A stretch of DNA of 64,000 nt, taken from Bacteroidota bacterium (lineage in GTDB: Bacteria > Bacteroidota > Bacteroidia > Chitinophagales > Chitinophagaceae). The stretch covers positions 43,560 to 107,559 of the forward strand of contig JAFDYD010000044.1 of NCBI GenBank assembly GCA_018267615.1, in the 5' to 3' direction. A model generated the notes under the pieces. The model was not told where the DNA came from and did not search any database. It was given only the letters and a program-made list of their open reading frames with translations. Positions 61,470-64,000 of this stretch are shown piece after piece. The position numbers were made by a program, and so were the translations under genes. Positions within the stretch are counted from its first letter, which is position 1, and the number at the start of each line of letters is the position of its first letter.

Positions 61470-62330
61470 TTATTTGAGTTCACGTTTTACATTAAAAGCA
61501 TCTCCCAGTTGACAATACACTCTTGCCAAGGCATAGTAAGCCATCATGGCAACTTTTTTTACCTTGTTGGTATCTTTTTTAAAATCCCAAACATCTCTCA
61601 TGTAATTGCTGTAGTTCTTACTGTTGATCTGGTCAAAAATGACGGAGATACTTGGTGTAAGCGATTCTGCTGAATGCCACAAACCCCATGGAATAAACAT
61701 GGTTTCTCCGGCGTTGACCGTAACTGTTATTGGTGTGGCCAGTTTGTATTTTGGATGTTTTGAATAATCAGGATTAAAAATATTTACTTCCGATAACCAG
61801 GGATTGTCTGCTTTCGGATAAAGATATTCGTCTTGTCCGCGTGGGTAAACGATAAAATTTTTATCGCCATACAATTGTGTGATCCAGGCGTTGGTGTGAA
61901 AAAAATCGATATGCGCGACTGGAAATTTGCCACCCGGGCCTCCTAAAAAAAGCTCTGTGCCGTTACCATAAGTTTGAGATGGAAAAAGTTTGCTCTCGAA
62001 CCAATTGGGAACAGCATAATTCATTCCCAATGGGCGAATCAGCGGTAATATTTCAGGGAGCTGTGATGGAATATCAAATTTGCAAGGATATGGCGCCGGT
62101 TTTTCTACAGAACTGTTTTCGACAAGATCCAACAATTCAGACATTGTATAGTCTTTGCCGTTTACTACAGTGCGTCGGTCACCAAAATTTTTGCGGAAAT
62201 AATCGGGGTTGAATAAGCCGTTTGCTTTCCAGACTTTCGAAGCATTTTTAAAAACGCAAGGAATTCCGGGTTTCAAAAACTCATTGTAAAATTCCTTTTG
62301 AGAAATGTCTCCTACTTTTTTTACTTCCAT
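61470..62330 (-). CDS. Cupin-like (JmjC-type) Fe/2-oxoglutarate oxygenase, copy B
   Basis: A 286-residue paralogue of copy A, alike across the whole length, with the same facial triad (His140, Asp142 in AHIDFFH; His219 in GLWHSAESL) and the same N-terminal MEVKKVGDIS and NASKVWKANGLF stretches. Tandem duplication gave two closely related oxygenases, which may act on successive positions or on different substrates in the same pathway. It is the first gene of the cluster before the 247-bp upstream gap, in which no clear promoter was found. The C-terminal helices differ most between the copies. Confidence 0.87.
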   Translation of the reverse strand: MEVKKVGDISQKEFYNEFLKPGIPCVFKNASKVWKANGLFNPDYFRKNFGDRRTVVNGKDYTMSELLDLVENSSVEKPAPYPCKFDIPSQLPEILPLIRPLGMNYAVPNWFESKLFPSQTYGNGTELFLGGPGGKFPVAHIDFFHTNAWITQLYGDKNFIVYPRGQDEYLYPKADNPWLSEVNIFNPDYSKHPKYKLATPITVTVNAGETMFIPWGLWHSAESLTPSISVIFDQINSKNYSNYMRDVWDFKKDTNKVKKVAMMAYYALARVYCQLGDAFNVKRELK

Positions 62331-62577
62331 GGTCAGTGGGTAAGGTTAAGGTTGGCCACAAAATAGTTATTAATTCTTAATATTAAAAGTACAGAGAGGG
62401 TTTCTTATCGGTAAAGGATTCAATGAAATCGGCAGACGCGAATTTACAATAAAAAAAAATTTCCGGGATACCACGAAGCGAGGATTTTCATGACTTTTGT
62501 CAGGTAGATCGAAGCTAAAAAATACGATGTAATTTGATAATCAACATATTACAAAATGTCAACCTAACATTTGTTAT

Positions 62578-63918
62578 TCAACCCCTACTGATACGGGGTT
62601 TAACGTAGGTCCGAAAGAATTCCGGGTAGAATTTTAACGCATATCCAAAAGTATTTAGAAAATTAACTCCAAGCCTTTTATTGAGTATTACCTGCATGAT
62701 CACGAAGAAAATAGAATCAGCGATCAGCGTCGCATAAACGGCTCCCATAATTCCAAAATCTTTGATCATAAAATAGTTCAACCCAAGATTAAAAAGCGTG
62801 AAAAGGACATTGATTACAAAATTGATTTTTGGTTTACCAATGGAATCCAAAATGGTTCCGAATAACCGGCTAAAAGGATTGAAAAGGCAGGTGATGGCAC
62901 TTATTCTGATGATCGGAATCGTTTCCGCATAGTTACCCCCAGCAATAATATGCACTACCAGTGCAGGAAATAAGGCAAGAAATAAAACCGAAGGGATCAA
63001 CAGGGCCAGGTTAGTTCCCACTGATTTCTCATACAAATATTTTATTGCATCCTTGCCATGTGTTTCAAAGCGTCGCGCACTTTGTGGAAACACAATCACA
63101 CCAATTGCATTCGTCGGCATGTCTGTAAGATTACCAACTTTAATCGCAACATTAAAAGCTCCCGCGGCATCCGGCGATAATAATGCACCAAGCATCATTT
63201 GGTTGATAGTGCCCGAAAGAATGGAACTGATGGATGTACCGAATGCAAATTTTCCATAGTTGAATAATTTTTTTAACCACTCAGTATGAAGCCTGAATGA
63301 AAAAGAAAAATATTGCCGCACGAATAAATATTCAATGAATGCCCCAACAAATGCACAAATGGCTTGCACATAAATCAGCGTCATAAGAGAAGTTGGCAGA
63401 CGAAATAAAAAACAAACAAGCACATAAAAAAAGAAACCTCCCTGCTTGATCGTTGTCGTAATTAATATCCCTTTAAAACTGAGATTAGCTTGTTCTATCC
63501 ATTGAAATTGTGAAAGCATTCCTTGCAATACATACACGATATTGTACATATAAAACATCGTTACCAGTCCGGGATAGCGCCACAATTCAGCAAGGTAACC
63601 AGCCATACTGATATTGATGATGATGCAAGCCAGCATCAGAATGCCACTTAAAAAAAACGATGTAGAAAGAATTGCTGGTTTTTCTTCCGGGGTACCCGCC
63701 GATAAAAATTTGATCAACGCATATTGAACCAAACCGCTTCTTGCCATTTCCAAAATTGTTGTTGTGGCAACAAACAATGTCCAGATTCCGAAACTATGTT
63801 TGTCGAGCATGCGCACCAACAAATAAAAACCACCGAAACCGAACAAAAGGCTTTGTACACTTAAGATGAGATTAAAAGTTCCAGATTTAAGCCAATAATG
63901 ACGGTTCTCTGCGTTCAT
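62578..63918 (-). CDS. Polysaccharide flippase-type (MOP superfamily) membrane transporter
   Basis: A 446-residue protein with about twelve to fourteen helices and the Wzx/MATE-like two-bundle layout: LLVRMLDKHSFGIWTLFVATTTILEMARSGLVQYALIKF near the start, GTINQMMLGALLSPDAAGAFNVAIKVGNL in the middle. Family members flip lipid-linked glycans or export small compounds. Position upstream of the NRPS-PKS cluster on the same strand allows a role in product export, but a sugar-flippase role with the unseen gene beyond is equally likely. Confidence 0.87.
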   Translation of the reverse strand: MNAENRHYWLKSGTFNLILSVQSLLFGFGGFYLLVRMLDKHSFGIWTLFVATTTILEMARSGLVQYALIKFLSAGTPEEKPAILSTSFFLSGILMLACIIINISMAGYLAELWRYPGLVTMFYMYNIVYVLQGMLSQFQWIEQANLSFKGILITTTIKQGGFFFYVLVCFLFRLPTSLMTLIYVQAICAFVGAFIEYLFVRQYFSFSFRLHTEWLKKLFNYGKFAFGTSISSILSGTINQMMLGALLSPDAAGAFNVAIKVGNLTDMPTNAIGVIVFPQSARRFETHGKDAIKYLYEKSVGTNLALLIPSVLFLALFPALVVHIIAGGNYAETIPIIRISAITCLFNPFSRLFGTILDSIGKPKINFVINVLFTLFNLGLNYFMIKDFGIMGAVYATLIADSIFFVIMQVILNKRLGVNFLNTFGYALKFYPEFFRTYVKPRISRG

Positions 63919-63927
63919 GTGGTCCAG

Positions 63928-64000
63928 TTAGAATGGGTTTTTTCTTAAACGATCAATTTGTTTTTTTAATACTTCTTCTGAACCAGGATTTATGGGATAA
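63928..64000 (-). CDS. C-terminal end of an unidentified gene, cut by the window edge
   Basis: A minus-strand frame enters from the window's right edge and ends at TAA (63928-63930), leaving 23 residues ending KKQIDRLRKNPF. Its stop is 9 bp before the flippase ATG, so it belongs to the same transcript. Too little remains to name it. Confidence 0.6.
   Translation of the reverse strand, partial: YPINPGSEEVLKKQIDRLRKNPF

Overview
The window looks like chromosomal DNA of a Bacteroidota bacterium, probably of the Chitinophagales/Sphingobacteriales type. The evidence is type IX secretion (T9SS) sorting domains of both type A and type B, a PorP/SprF-family outer-membrane protein, PKD-rich gliding-type surface proteins, promoters of the TTG-n17..21-TAnnTTTG kind, absence of clear Shine-Dalgarno sequences, several TTG starts and moderately AT-rich DNA. 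No rRNA, tRNA, CRISPR array or insertion sequence was seen.

Layout. 1-0.9 kb: 3' part of an rRNA methyltransferase. 1.0-1.4 kb: a tiny T9SS cargo protein. 1.5-13.3 kb: an exopolysaccharide locus in two divergent arms. The leftward arm has a Wzc-like chain-length protein, a glycosyltransferase, a 34-residue membrane peptide, an O-antigen-ligase/Wzy-like protein and a short TolC-like protein. The rightward arm has a family-2 glycosyltransferase, a single-domain response regulator, an initiating sugar-phosphate transferase with a receiver-like N-terminus and two more family-2 glycosyltransferases. 13.3-16.9 kb: a four-gene leftward operon (UbiA-type phosphoribosyltransferase, DprE1-like oxidase, DprE2-like reductase, HAD phosphatase) that matches the route to polyprenyl-phosphoryl-D-arabinose. 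17-19.2 kb: recG. 19.3-27.8 kb: two tandem, giant, type-B T9SS surface proteins followed by their PorP/SprF partner. 27.9-47 kb: mainly metabolic and envelope genes (FAD oxidase, LOG proteins, SSS symporter, O-methyltransferase, LysM glucosaminidase, hpt, VWA protein, YceI, GH5, SMP-30, MocR regulator, GMC oxidoreductase). Part of this stretch is rich in long intergenic hairpins.

47.1-48.6 kb: a 57-residue membrane peptide overlaps a protein that joins a kinase-like domain to a methyltransferase. 48.9-62.3 kb: a leftward biosynthetic gene cluster. It comprises two tandem cupin-like (JmjC-type) oxygenases, a 2211-residue NRPS-PKS hybrid (A-PCP-KS-AT-ACP-aminotransferase), an NRPS module with thioesterase (C-A-PCP-TE) and a dedicated phosphopantetheinyl transferase. 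Reading the binding-pocket positions by eye suggests a proline-like starter, one malonyl extension converted to a beta-amine, and a terminal glycine. The likely product is a small, possibly hydroxylated, vicinal-diamine pseudopeptide. A flippase-type transporter and the end of an unidentified gene close the window.

The strongest candidates for undescribed biology are: the NRPS-PKS-aminotransferase cluster with its paired oxygenases; a paired-site operator (8-bp inverted arms, 24 bp apart) found both at the mocR start and in front of the next gene; three small membrane proteins fitted into operons or gaps; and a series of hairpins built from iterated words.
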